Assembly: GCF_030681155.1 (NCBI RefSeq)
Contig: NZ_JAUXXE010000021.1
Location: 62,001 to 126,000 of the forward strand
Length of the DNA: 64,000 nt
Direction of reading: 5' to 3'
Source of the DNA: Phenylobacterium sp.
GTDB lineage: Bacteria > Pseudomonadota > Alphaproteobacteria > Caulobacterales > Caulobacteraceae
Shown here: positions 18,862-27,349 of the stretch, in pieces
Layout: each line of letters starts with the position of its first letter
Position numbering within the stretch: position 1 is the stretch's first letter
Notes under the pieces: model-generated
What the model saw: only the letters and a program-made list of their open reading frames with translations
What the model was told of the DNA's origin: nothing
Database searches by the model: none
Position numbers and translations under genes: made by a program

Positions 18862-20849
18862 TCGAGATCACCGGCGTTACTGAGGGCGACGAGTATGCTG
18901 CCGCCAAGCGCCTCGAGCGGCGCATGCTCGATCTATGGCCCGACCTCGCGCGCAGCCGGACCGACACGGTGCGGATCTTCGTCGGCTTGAAGATGCATGG
19001 TCAGAAACTCGAGGATCTCGATCTGGTCGTGATTGGGTCGTTCGAGACCCCGCGCGACTTCGATCCGGAGTGGAAGTTCTACTCGCGTGATGGCGAGGCG
19101 TTCACGCCGAGGTCGGCGCGCGTGCGAAATTTCGCGCTGGTCATCGAGGTCAAATCCCACGACGCATCGGGCGTGCGCTTCGAGAATGCCGCCGCGTTCG
19201 TGAGGTATGCGCGCAATGGCGCAGAGTCGTGGGAGTGCGTCACCGAGAAGAACCGGACACAGATGTTCGAGTTCAAGAGGTGGCTCGATCGCTTCGGGCT
19301 CGACCAGGTCCACGTCCAGAATCTAGTCCTGTTCACCGGGCTGAAGGAACGCGACCTACCTCCGCGTCCCAACGTCTGCATCGCTAGCGATACGAGCTTC
19401 GAGCGGCTGCTTAATGTGCTCGGTCAGGTGGCCGGCCCGCGCGAGCCCGACAAGCGGGTGACGCTGTCCTACGGGAACGAGGAGGCATTTACTCGCTTGC
19501 TCGCTCCAACCTCGCCGCTCTTCGCAACTCTCGAGCCGTCGCCGCTGGACCGTCGCCGCATGGACATCATTGCGAAGGCGGCGCTGCCCGAAGCCTGGCT
19601 GGAGGATCTCGGCGAGCGGCAGGTCCTGTTGAAGGGCCGGGGAGGAGTCGGCAAGACGGTGATCCTGCTGCAAATGGCTTACCGGGCCTTCGACCAAGCG
19701 GGTCAGCGCTCGCTTGTCCTCACCTTCAACAAAGCGCTCGTGGCGGACATGCGGCGCACGATGTCTCTGCTCGGGGTACCGCGCGACATCGAGAAGGGCG
19801 CGGTGGCGATCGAGACAGTACACGGCTTCATCGGCCGGCTGATGCTCAAGCTAGGCGTGATCGACGGCTATGAGGGCTTTCTCGAAGACTACGAGGCGCA
19901 CAAGGTGACCCTGCTGGACTATATGCGTAGCGGGACCGTCACCGCCGAGGATCTAGGCGAGATGATGCGCGCTGATGCCACCGAATTCGACTGGGATCTG
20001 TTGCTCGTGGATGAGGGGCAGGACTGGCCCGGTGACGAGATCGCCATCCTGAACGCGGTCTATGGGCCAACGCGCCTCGTCGTGTCCGACGGCGTCGACC
20101 AATATGTCCGGGATTCCGTGGCCGACTGGACGTCCGGCCTGCGGAAGGGGGATTCCAAGACCCGTCGTCTGAGGAAGTGCTTGCGCATGAAGGCGAATGT
20201 CGCGTCGTTCGTGGCCGACGTCGCCATGTGCCTTGGATTGGAGGACTGGGACCTGGAGCCCAATGCGGACGCAGGCGGTGGCAGGGTCATCATTTACGAC
20301 GGCGATCTCAGCACCCAGCCCGATCGGATCGCCGGCTTGGTCGGCGAGGCCCGCAAGCTTGGCAACTTCCCGGTCGACATGCTCGCCTGCGTGCCGCCGG
20401 GATCGCTCGTGAGGACGGCCCACGGTCTGGGATGCAGGGCGGCTGAGGCTTATTCCAGCGTCGGCGGCAAGGTGTGGGATGGGACCGCGCGCGACGTCCG
20501 CGAGGCATATCCGACTGACCGGGAGGAACTGCGGTTTGTGCAGTACGACTCCTGCCGAGGCCTGGAGGGCTGGTCGGTGGTCAACTACGATCTCGATCAG
20601 TTATGGGATTACAAGGCGCGCCAGTGGGAGACTGAAGGGCACGACCACGATCCGTTGATCGAAACGCGCGAGGAGGCGGCCGCGCGCCACGCCGCACGCT
20701 GGGTGATGATACCGCTGACCCGCGCGATGGACACGCTGGTGATCGGACTAGGGACGGCACCCGGTCCGCTGCGTGGTGTGCTTCGGCGTGTCGCCGACTG
20801 GCATCCCGACTTCGTCGAATGGATCGAGCTTCCCTCTGCGGGTGCCTAG
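18858..20849 (+). CDS. NERD-like nuclease domain fused to UvrD-type SF1 helicase
   Basis: 663 aa. The first ~190 residues resemble a NERD/PD-(D/E)xK domain (EDLDLVVIGSF, then FALVIEVKSHD, with Asp and E-x-K in the expected order). An SF1 helicase follows: Walker A GRGGVGKT near 258-265, TFNKALVADMRR, Walker B LLVDEGQDW near 382-390, and the C-terminal RFVQYDSCRGLEGWSVVNYDL and MIPLTRAMDTLVIGL motifs. NERD-UvrD fusions are frequent in defence islands. It starts with GTG, linked to the helicase through a 12-codon frame. Its TAG stop shares the CTAG palindrome with the stop of the convergent DruA-like gene. Confidence 0.82.
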   Translation: MIEITGVTEGDEYAAAKRLERRMLDLWPDLARSRTDTVRIFVGLKMHGQKLEDLDLVVIGSFETPRDFDPEWKFYSRDGEAFTPRSARVRNFALVIEVKSHDASGVRFENAAAFVRYARNGAESWECVTEKNRTQMFEFKRWLDRFGLDQVHVQNLVLFTGLKERDLPPRPNVCIASDTSFERLLNVLGQVAGPREPDKRVTLSYGNEEAFTRLLAPTSPLFATLEPSPLDRRRMDIIAKAALPEAWLEDLGERQVLLKGRGGVGKTVILLQMAYRAFDQAGQRSLVLTFNKALVADMRRTMSLLGVPRDIEKGAVAIETVHGFIGRLMLKLGVIDGYEGFLEDYEAHKVTLLDYMRSGTVTAEDLGEMMRADATEFDWDLLLVDEGQDWPGDEIAILNAVYGPTRLVVSDGVDQYVRDSVADWTSGLRKGDSKTRRLRKCLRMKANVASFVADVAMCLGLEDWDLEPNADAGGGRVIIYDGDLSTQPDRIAGLVGEARKLGNFPVDMLACVPPGSLVRTAHGLGCRAAEAYSSVGGKVWDGTARDVREAYPTDREELRFVQYDSCRGLEGWSVVNYDLDQLWDYKARQWETEGHDHDPLIETREEAAARHAARWVMIPLTRAMDTLVIGLGTAPGPLRGVLRRVADWHPDFVEWIELPSAGA

Positions 20850-22861
20850 TCGGTCAACTCCGACAGGTGGTGGGCCTCGGTCGGGTGCAGGCTGCGCTGG
20901 ATGGTCGCCGGGCCGAGCGCGCGTAACGCGCTGAGCGTTTCGGGGCGCCTGGCGCGGCCGTCGAGCCACCGCCGACGCCACGCCGCGGCGATGGCCGAGA
21001 CCGGCGACGCGCGGAATTCCTCGCTCTCCATTCCCATGAGCGAGCCACGCGAGCCCGAGCCGAATTCACAGATGTAGAAAAGGCGGGGCGTGTTGTGGTG
21101 GAGGATGGCGTCGCTGTCGATGCCGAGGGCATCGAGGCCCTCCCTGATCTGGCGCAGGCGCGGGCTAGTGCCCTCGCCGAAGCGGTTGTTGATCCGGCGC
21201 AACGTGTGCACGCTCTGCGCCATCTGCCTAAGCGCGTGGGCGGTGTCGGCGCCGAGATGCAGCGTCCCGAACCCACCCGTCTTGCTCTTGCCGATCGAGT
21301 CCCACCGCAGGTCGTGGTCGAGACCTGGATGCTCGGCCGAGCGCAGGGCAAGCCTGTTGTATTGGCTCGAGCCGACGCCGTAGAGGCTCGTGGTGGTCAG
21401 CAACCGAAGGTCCGCCGGCTTCGAGACGGCGCGGCCCGCCATTTGGGAGGCGATGACGCTCACCTGTCCGCCATATCGCTCGGCGTAATGGGCGCGCACC
21501 TCACTCGATGCGAGGAGCAGCGCGACGAGCTTGCCGCCAAGCAACTCGTTGTAGGGCGCGACGGCGCCGCAGATGCTCACATCGGCGACGCGGCTCGATA
21601 GGCCGGCCTTGCGGAACTCGGCGAGCACGATGTCAATCGCACGCTGACCGCTTTTCGCCGAGAGCAGTTGCGCCAGTGCTTCCTCGGGCTTGCCGACGAG
21701 GTCGGCGGCGCGAAACGTCTGCTTGGCCGACAGGAGTTGGGCGAGGAGTTCAGCGCGTTTTCGCACAAATAGGAGGTCCTCGGATGCCGCCCGCCAGTCC
21801 GTCGCGGGATCGGCTGCCTTCACGGCACCGCGCAGCGGGGGAACTCGTCCATCCTGCTTCATGCTCGTCTCGTAGTGGGCGCGGAGTTCGAGTTCGCGGG
21901 CGAACGTCGCGCCGGATGCCTTTTGTTCAAGCCGCAGCACGGTGTTCTCCACCGGCGTCTCGATTTCGTCGGCGGTGACGAGGTCGTCCCAGCGAACCTC
22001 GGCGATCGACGCGTCCAGTTTCTCAGCCATCGCCTGGGCGACGGCCGACGCGTCCCAAATGCCGGAATCGAGGTTGGCCTCCATCGCGCCGCGAAGCCAG
22101 CCGATCCAGTTGTCGCGGGCGGTCAAGCGCATCACCGGGCTCGCCAGCATCGCGATGCCGATCACCGGGCGGTTGGGCCGGGCGGCGTTGCGAACGAGCA
22201 CGAGTAGCTGGCGGCCGGGTATTGGGCGGTACTCATGCGCCCAGGTGTGCCGGAAGTACCGCCAAATGTCGTTCAGCGGCAGGCCGGTATCGGCGCACCG
22301 AGTGCCCGAATGGCAGATCTCGACCACGGGATCGATCACGCGGGCGAGCGCCGCCTCCCGTTCATGTTCGGCCAGTTTGCTGATCCGCTCCAACTGGTCG
22401 GCGAGTTGGTCGCCGTTGTCTATCAACTCGAGCACCGAGGTTCGCCCCTGCGGGCGGAGCGTCCGGCGCTCCATCCGTCGGATGAAGCTCGCGACGGACG
22501 GCTCCTCGAGTTGCCGGCGGCGCGATGCCTGCAGCGCCGCTCGGATCCGCTGCTTTACGTCCTCGACCGTTTGGTCATCGTGGCGGTCGATGCTCGGCGG
22601 CTCGCAGAGCAGCGCGCCCTTCCTGAGCGAGACCTGCCAGCCCTGGTCGAAGAGGTCCGCAACGAGAAGGCACACGGCCCTCAGCTTGGTGCTGTCGCCT
22701 TCGTCGATGGAACTGCGCGCGAGGCTGCGCAGCCTGTCGGCGAACTGCCGCGGCGTCGGACCGCTGAAGTCGAGGAGGCCGTGCAGTTCCTCGCGCTCGC
22801 TACGGTTGAGGAATGGCTCGAACGGGCGCGCGTTTCGGGGTTTGTCGTCATGGTCATTCAT
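20846..22861 (-). CDS. DruA-like (DUF4338-type) protein of a Druantia-like system
   Basis: 671 aa. The block at about 192-255 (TGLPLNDIWRYFRHTWA, GRQLLVLVRNAA, PVIGIAMLASPV, ARDNWIGW) matches my recollection of long DUF4338/DruA proteins. So do the later KLVALLLASSEVRAHY...VSVIASQMAGR and TTSLYGVGSSQYNRL segments. DruA is a component of type I Druantia; its enzymatic activity is not established. The ATG at 22861 is chosen because it overlaps the end of the GHKL gene by 8 bases; the frame is open 29 codons farther but that would overlap deeply. The stop overlaps the SF1 helicase stop on the other strand. Confidence 0.7.
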   Translation of the reverse strand: MNDHDDKPRNARPFEPFLNRSEREELHGLLDFSGPTPRQFADRLRSLARSSIDEGDSTKLRAVCLLVADLFDQGWQVSLRKGALLCEPPSIDRHDDQTVEDVKQRIRAALQASRRRQLEEPSVASFIRRMERRTLRPQGRTSVLELIDNGDQLADQLERISKLAEHEREAALARVIDPVVEICHSGTRCADTGLPLNDIWRYFRHTWAHEYRPIPGRQLLVLVRNAARPNRPVIGIAMLASPVMRLTARDNWIGWLRGAMEANLDSGIWDASAVAQAMAEKLDASIAEVRWDDLVTADEIETPVENTVLRLEQKASGATFARELELRAHYETSMKQDGRVPPLRGAVKAADPATDWRAASEDLLFVRKRAELLAQLLSAKQTFRAADLVGKPEEALAQLLSAKSGQRAIDIVLAEFRKAGLSSRVADVSICGAVAPYNELLGGKLVALLLASSEVRAHYAERYGGQVSVIASQMAGRAVSKPADLRLLTTTSLYGVGSSQYNRLALRSAEHPGLDHDLRWDSIGKSKTGGFGTLHLGADTAHALRQMAQSVHTLRRINNRFGEGTSPRLRQIREGLDALGIDSDAILHHNTPRLFYICEFGSGSRGSLMGMESEEFRASPVSAIAAAWRRRWLDGRARRPETLSALRALGPATIQRSLHPTEAHHLSELTD

Positions 22862-24359
22862 CGACGCCTCCTCCTGATCGTGGCCTCGCGCCAGCAATGC
22901 CAATTCCCGTTGTTTCACGCCAGCGCGTATTCGACCTTCCGCTGTCATATTGCGGCGATCCCGCTGTGTTGCCAGCCAGCCGCTTGGACCATCCGCTCAG
23001 CAACTCCCGGTACTCCGTCCGCAGCGCCGGGGTAGCAATGGACGCGCGACGTTCGATCTCGTCGAGCAGGACGCGGAGCGCGTCGGCCGCCGCGACGCCA
23101 CGCGGCGCCGCGGTCGGGGCCAAGAACGTTATGGCCTGGAGTTCGCGGGTGGGTCGCTCCGCCTTTGCCGACCTCACCTTCGCTCTGAGGTGCTCGATCG
23201 CTTTGTGGAGGCCAGCACCCCGAAGTCGGTCCCACATCTCGGGTGAGACCGACACTTGCTGCTTCGAGGTCGTGACCCCGAACGCCTCGTCGAGAGTGGC
23301 GGAGAACTCGATTTCTATTCGGATGTAGCGGTCGTTGTTGATGAATATCGTCCAAGGCGTTCGCGACTGGACGTCAACCAGCCGTCCGTTCCGGCTGAAA
23401 TTGATGCCGTGATACTGCTTGATGATTGGAAAGCGTGTGTTCGCGTTGATGCCTATCGCGTCGCGCGTCTTGTCGGTCGCTGCGAAACTGGGCGGTAGCC
23501 ATGCGTAGCGGAGCATGACCTCGCCCACTCGGCCCTCGTCGCCCTCGATCCTGACGATCACCGGATCGAGGGCGATGGCGCGGTCCTCGTCCAGGTCGTG
23601 GAGATCGGCATCGGGATCGAGAAAGAGCGGATCGATCGGGCGCACCTGCTCTCCGTCGACATGGACGCGCGTCGCCCGCAGGAGCTTGTGGTAGGCGACG
23701 CCGAACTGGCGGACTAGGTTGCGCCGCAGACCGGCGGAGGTCGTCCAGTCGAGCCGGTCCAGTTTATCGATGACGATCACAGTGCCGGACTGCCAGCCGC
23801 CGGGATAGGCTCGCCCGATAGCGTCGTGCAGAAAGTGGGGGAGTTCTGCTCGCTCGGCGGCGGGAATCGTCACCTCGTGTTCGGCATCAGCATTCCCCGC
23901 ATCGATGCTATCGAGGTCAAGGGTCACCGCATAAAGCGGGGCACCTCTTGTCTTGGAGTATATTGTGAAACGGCGGCCCATGCTCACCGTTGCGCAAGGC
24001 AGGCCGTAGCCGAACCGTCCCAGTCCGTGCCGGTCGTTCTCGCGGTGGGTTCCGCCCCACATCATTGCGAAGCGCAACATGTCTGGATCCATGCCGTGGC
24101 CGTCGTCAACGATGGCCAGATGCGTGGGCTTCCGGGTCGATTCATCCGCGTCATATCCGAAGACGATGTCAACAGTTTCGGCGTATGCTTGGATCGAGTT
24201 GTCAACTAGTTCGGCGATCGCCTCGACGTTCGTCCGGTAGCCCAAGTGGCGGATGCCGCGGACGAAGGCCTCGGGGACGACTAGACCAAGGCTCTGGCTA
24301 AGCGCACGAAGCGCATACTGCCGCTGCGCTGCAATGACTTCCGTATGTATTTGTGTCAT
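22854..24359 (-). CDS. GHKL (Hsp90/MORC-like) ATPase of the defence cluster
   Basis: 501 aa. Bergerat-fold motifs are complete: N box EAIAELVDNSIQA (47-59), G1 AIVDDGHGMD (82-91), and a glycine-rich lid HGLGRFGYGLPCA (111-123). No histidine-kinase dimerisation or receiver domain is present, so it belongs with Hsp90/MutL/MORC-type ATPases rather than sensor kinases. GHKL ATPases act as ATP-gated clamps in several bacterial immune systems. The start at 24359 has a GAGGAAG ribosome-binding site 5 bases upstream. It is co-transcribed with the DruA-like gene and convergent to the helicase operon. Confidence 0.85.
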   Translation of the reverse strand: MTQIHTEVIAAQRQYALRALSQSLGLVVPEAFVRGIRHLGYRTNVEAIAELVDNSIQAYAETVDIVFGYDADESTRKPTHLAIVDDGHGMDPDMLRFAMMWGGTHRENDRHGLGRFGYGLPCATVSMGRRFTIYSKTRGAPLYAVTLDLDSIDAGNADAEHEVTIPAAERAELPHFLHDAIGRAYPGGWQSGTVIVIDKLDRLDWTTSAGLRRNLVRQFGVAYHKLLRATRVHVDGEQVRPIDPLFLDPDADLHDLDEDRAIALDPVIVRIEGDEGRVGEVMLRYAWLPPSFAATDKTRDAIGINANTRFPIIKQYHGINFSRNGRLVDVQSRTPWTIFINNDRYIRIEIEFSATLDEAFGVTTSKQQVSVSPEMWDRLRGAGLHKAIEHLRAKVRSAKAERPTRELQAITFLAPTAAPRGVAAADALRVLLDEIERRASIATPALRTEYRELLSGWSKRLAGNTAGSPQYDSGRSNTRWRETTGIGIAGARPRSGGGVDE

Positions 24360-25038
24360 GACCACTTCCTCACGAAGATTTTTTGTTCGTTATTTATCAC
24401 CTTCGTCGGCAGCAGCGCCGCTGACGAAGGCCCTTAGGCGCGTTGTCCAAGGATGTGGCGGCCTAAATTGACTGCCGCTCTTCATTGCTGCGCTAGTGTC
24501 GCTGGGTATCTCAAAGACTGGATAGGTAGGAGTGCGCCGAGCCCCAGCGCCGCTTGTTCGCTGGCGAGCGTGGCCTTGCCATCGACCTCGACCTTTGTGC
24601 CAGTCAGTCTCCGAACGATTGGATCGTGGCGGCGCGCGCCGTGGTGGGTCGGTAGTGCCCTAGTGCCTGCCCGATAAATATTTTCTCTCCGGAGCGATCC
24701 AAATGTCCTTTCTTGATCCTATGGCGGTCACCCCCTAGGAGCCGAGTTTCGCCGGTATGCGGAGCCGTTGATCGTCGCCGTCGGGTGGGCAGTGGACGGC
24801 CGATGACGAGGCTGAGGACGCTGGCGACGGGCCAATTGGCTAGATTGCCGTCATCGTCGGAAGCCGACCAAGCTGGCAGATGGCTTATGGGCGCATCGCG
24901 CGACCGGACCCGGACCACGAAGGGCCATCAGGGAGAAAAAGTCATCGTCCGCACCATCAAACTGATGCGCAGATTTCCAGCCCATCTTTCTTGCTGTAAG
25001 CGTTGCACTAATCGTGAAGAGGCTTTGGGGATGCGGGT
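24360..25038. other. Divergent intergenic region between two defence modules
   Basis: About 680 bases separating the minus-strand GHKL operon from the plus-strand DUF262 operon. Both promoters must lie here. Apart from the inverted repeat at 24400-24430 I find no convincing gene; open frames here lack ribosome-binding sites and family motifs. Confidence 0.4.
24400..24430 (-). promoter_or_regulatory. Inverted repeat upstream of the GHKL-DruA operon
   Basis: 8-bp perfect arms (CCTTCGTC and GACGAAGG) surround a 15-base GC-rich centre. It lies 41 bases before the GHKL ATG, with an AT-rich stretch containing GATAAAT between. It may be an operator or a 5'-UTR hairpin. Confidence 0.4.
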
Positions 25039-26184
25039 TTGACGGACGGATTCATCTCTGATGACGAGAGGCTCGATCTAGAGAAGATCCATGGCGTCGA
25101 GGAGGAAACCCGAGACGAGACCATCGACCTCACCCATCCGTTCGATCCGAGCAAGATCCGAGTAACGACCGAGCCGAGGACGATCGACTCATTAGTCCGT
25201 CGCATTCGGCATGACGAGATTGATCTCGCCCCAGAGTTCCAGCGTCGCGCGCGCCTATGGAAGCTGCACAAAAAAGGCCAACTGATCGAGTCAATACTGC
25301 TGCGAATACCCTTGCCCGTCTTCTATGTCGCCGCGACGGAAGATGACCTATGGTCGGTCGTCGATGGACTGCAGCGGCTGACCACCATCCACGACTTCCT
25401 CTCCAACGGTTTTAGGCTTTCGGGACTCGAATACCTGAACCAGCTAGAGGGCATGACCTTCAGCGATCTGCCGCGCGCTATGCAGCGTAGAATCGAGGAG
25501 ACAAGCTTGGTTCTAAATATCATTCAGCCGGGCACTCCCGATGAGGTGATGATCAACATTTTCCGTAGGCTGAACACGGGCGGTTTACCGCTCGCCGGAC
25601 AAGAAATCCGCAACGCGCTGTACAAGGGGCCGGTTCGTGAGTTTCTGGCGGAGCTCGCCGCATCGGGCGAGTTTTTGCGCGCAACCGACAATCGTGTCAG
25701 CGACGCCCGAATGGATGCCCAAGAATGCGTCCTGCGGTTCTGCGCCTTCTTCATGGACGACTGGCGCGCCTACGATCGCGGCGACCTCGACGCCTACCTC
25801 AGTGAAGCCATGAAAAGGGTCAATGCGCTGAGCGACGAGCGGCGGGAGGAATTGTCACAACATTTCCGCAACGCGATGAATGTCGCATCGGCCATCTTTG
25901 GCGCCGACGCTTTCCGGAAGCGCTACCGTGCAGGAGACGCACGCAAGCCAGTCAGTAAGGCGCTGTTCGAGGCCTGGAGCGTAAATATCGCAGTGCTAAA
26001 TCACGAACAGCAGGCTCTGCTCGTCGGAAGGGCAACGGAAGTCCGGCAGCGTTTCATGCATCTAATGATGGATGATCGGTTCTTCGAGGTCTCGATCTCA
26101 TCATCGACCGGCACTGTCCAGCGCGTCCAGAAGCGCTTCGAGTCCATCCAATCCGTGATCGCCGCGACGCTGGCGGGCATCTGA
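25039..26184 (+). CDS. DUF262 (GmrS/ParB-like) domain protein
   Basis: 381 aa. The DUF262 core is clear: LAPEFQRRARLWKLHKKGQLIESILLRIPLPVFYV (63-97), VVDGLQRLTTIHDFLSNGF (108-126), then NIIQPGTPDEVMINIFRRLNTGG. DUF262 has a ParB/Srx-like NTPase-nuclease fold and is the N-terminal half of GmrSD enzymes against modified phage DNA. The GmrD-type HNH half is missing here. The start is TTG with GGGGATGCGGG just upstream. It is followed after 1 base by an AAA ATPase, so it is the first gene of a three-gene operon. Confidence 0.85.
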   Translation: MTDGFISDDERLDLEKIHGVEEETRDETIDLTHPFDPSKIRVTTEPRTIDSLVRRIRHDEIDLAPEFQRRARLWKLHKKGQLIESILLRIPLPVFYVAATEDDLWSVVDGLQRLTTIHDFLSNGFRLSGLEYLNQLEGMTFSDLPRAMQRRIEETSLVLNIIQPGTPDEVMINIFRRLNTGGLPLAGQEIRNALYKGPVREFLAELAASGEFLRATDNRVSDARMDAQECVLRFCAFFMDDWRAYDRGDLDAYLSEAMKRVNALSDERREELSQHFRNAMNVASAIFGADAFRKRYRAGDARKPVSKALFEAWSVNIAVLNHEQQALLVGRATEVRQRFMHLMMDDRFFEVSISSSTGTVQRVQKRFESIQSVIAATLAGI

Positions 26185-26185
26185 C

Positions 26186-27349
26186 ATGATCAACAGCCTG
26201 ACCCTCGGCAACTTCAAGTGTTTCGAAAACGAAACTATTCCTCTAAAGCAACTGACCCTGCTCTCCGGGATCAATGGGGCGGGCAAAAGCAGCGTGATCC
26301 AGAGTTTGCTGATCCTGCGCCAGATCTATCTCCGGTCCGACTTCCGGGGGCCGGAAATCTCATTGTCGGGAGATCTGGTCGATCTCGGCCGGGCTAGGGA
26401 CATCCTGTTCTCGGGAGCCGAAGAAGATGTGATCATCCTCCAGTTGGAGGCCCGAGGGCGGACCCTGACCGCCGGTTGGCTGGTGGACATCGAGAGTGGG
26501 GACGCCTCCTGGGGCAATCCCGACGAGGCGGAGACAGAGGCGCACACTCTCGCCGAGCTTGGCCTGGGCCTTTTCAACGGAGGCCCCGTCGGTGAGCACC
26601 GAATCGCAGCGTTTAACTATCTGAACGCGGAACGTTTTGGCCCGCGCAAGGCCCTGCCAATGGGTGGGGGCGGCGCGAACTTGTTCGACGTAGGCAAGCA
26701 CGGGGACAAGGTCTTCGATGCCCTTCTGGCCCATCAAGGCTCGATCATACTAGATTCGGGGGACGCCCGGCGCCTTGACAACGCGCCCGGCGACCGCCTG
26801 CGCGATCAGATCGAGGCCTGGCTTGACGAGATCAGCCCTGGCGTCCGCCTGGACATCAAGGGGCTGGAAAGCGCCGATCTTGCGGTTGGCTCGTTCTCCT
26901 TTGGACGGGAAGGAGCGCTGCGGTCACCCGAATATCGTCCGACCAATGTCGGTTTCGGCCTCAGCTACATCCTGCCGGTTCTGGCGGCGCTCTTGGCAGC
27001 CCCGGCCGGCGGACTTGTGTTAATCGAGAACCCCGAAGCTCATCTGCATCCGCGCGGTCAGACCAAGATGGGCGAACTTTGCGCCCGGGCCGCGGCCGCA
27101 GGCGTTCAGGTGATCATTGAGACCCACAGCGATCACGTCCTTGATGGTGCCCGACTGGCTGTTCGCAGCGGCATCCTCGGGCAGAACGAGGCAATTTTCC
27201 ATTTTCTTCAGCTGAGCGATGGCGGGCATGCTGTGCGCAGAACGCCCCTGATCGACAGCGAGGGGCGGTTGTCGGAGTGGCCGGACGGGTTCTTCGACCA
27301 GCACCGGCGAAACGCCGCCCTTCTGGCGAGGCCCGTCAGGCGCGACTGA
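26186..27349 (+). CDS. AAA ATPase, RecF/OLD-like with DUF3696-type C-terminus
   Basis: 387 aa. Walker A GINGAGKSS (28-36) follows the typical SLTLGNFKCFENETIPL lead; Walker B and D-loop appear as LVLIENPEAHLHPRGQTKMGEL, and the switch as VIIETHSDHVLDGARL. This order is the SMC/RecF/OLD ABC-type ATPase seen in abortive systems. DUF262 plus DUF3696-type ATPase pairs occur together widely. The C-terminus lacks a TOPRIM domain, so any nuclease activity would come from a partner. It overlaps the third gene by one base (TGATG). Confidence 0.88.
   Translation: MINSLTLGNFKCFENETIPLKQLTLLSGINGAGKSSVIQSLLILRQIYLRSDFRGPEISLSGDLVDLGRARDILFSGAEEDVIILQLEARGRTLTAGWLVDIESGDASWGNPDEAETEAHTLAELGLGLFNGGPVGEHRIAAFNYLNAERFGPRKALPMGGGGANLFDVGKHGDKVFDALLAHQGSIILDSGDARRLDNAPGDRLRDQIEAWLDEISPGVRLDIKGLESADLAVGSFSFGREGALRSPEYRPTNVGFGLSYILPVLAALLAAPAGGLVLIENPEAHLHPRGQTKMGELCARAAAAGVQVIIETHSDHVLDGARLAVRSGILGQNEAIFHFLQLSDGGHAVRRTPLIDSEGRLSEWPDGFFDQHRRNAALLARPVRRD

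Noticed and set aside
17921..18967. 348-codon minus-strand frame opposite helicase C-terminus
   Set aside because: Antisense to the DUF1998 cysteine cluster; no own motifs.
18858..20849. Classification of the SF1 helicase as Gabija GajB
   Set aside because: No GajA-type OLD nuclease is adjacent, and the N-terminal NERD-like domain is not part of GajB.
9348..24359. Classification as DISARM
   Set aside because: There is a DUF1998 domain but no separate DrmB, no phospholipase-D DrmC and no methyltransferase; the single 1849-aa helicase fits DruE better.
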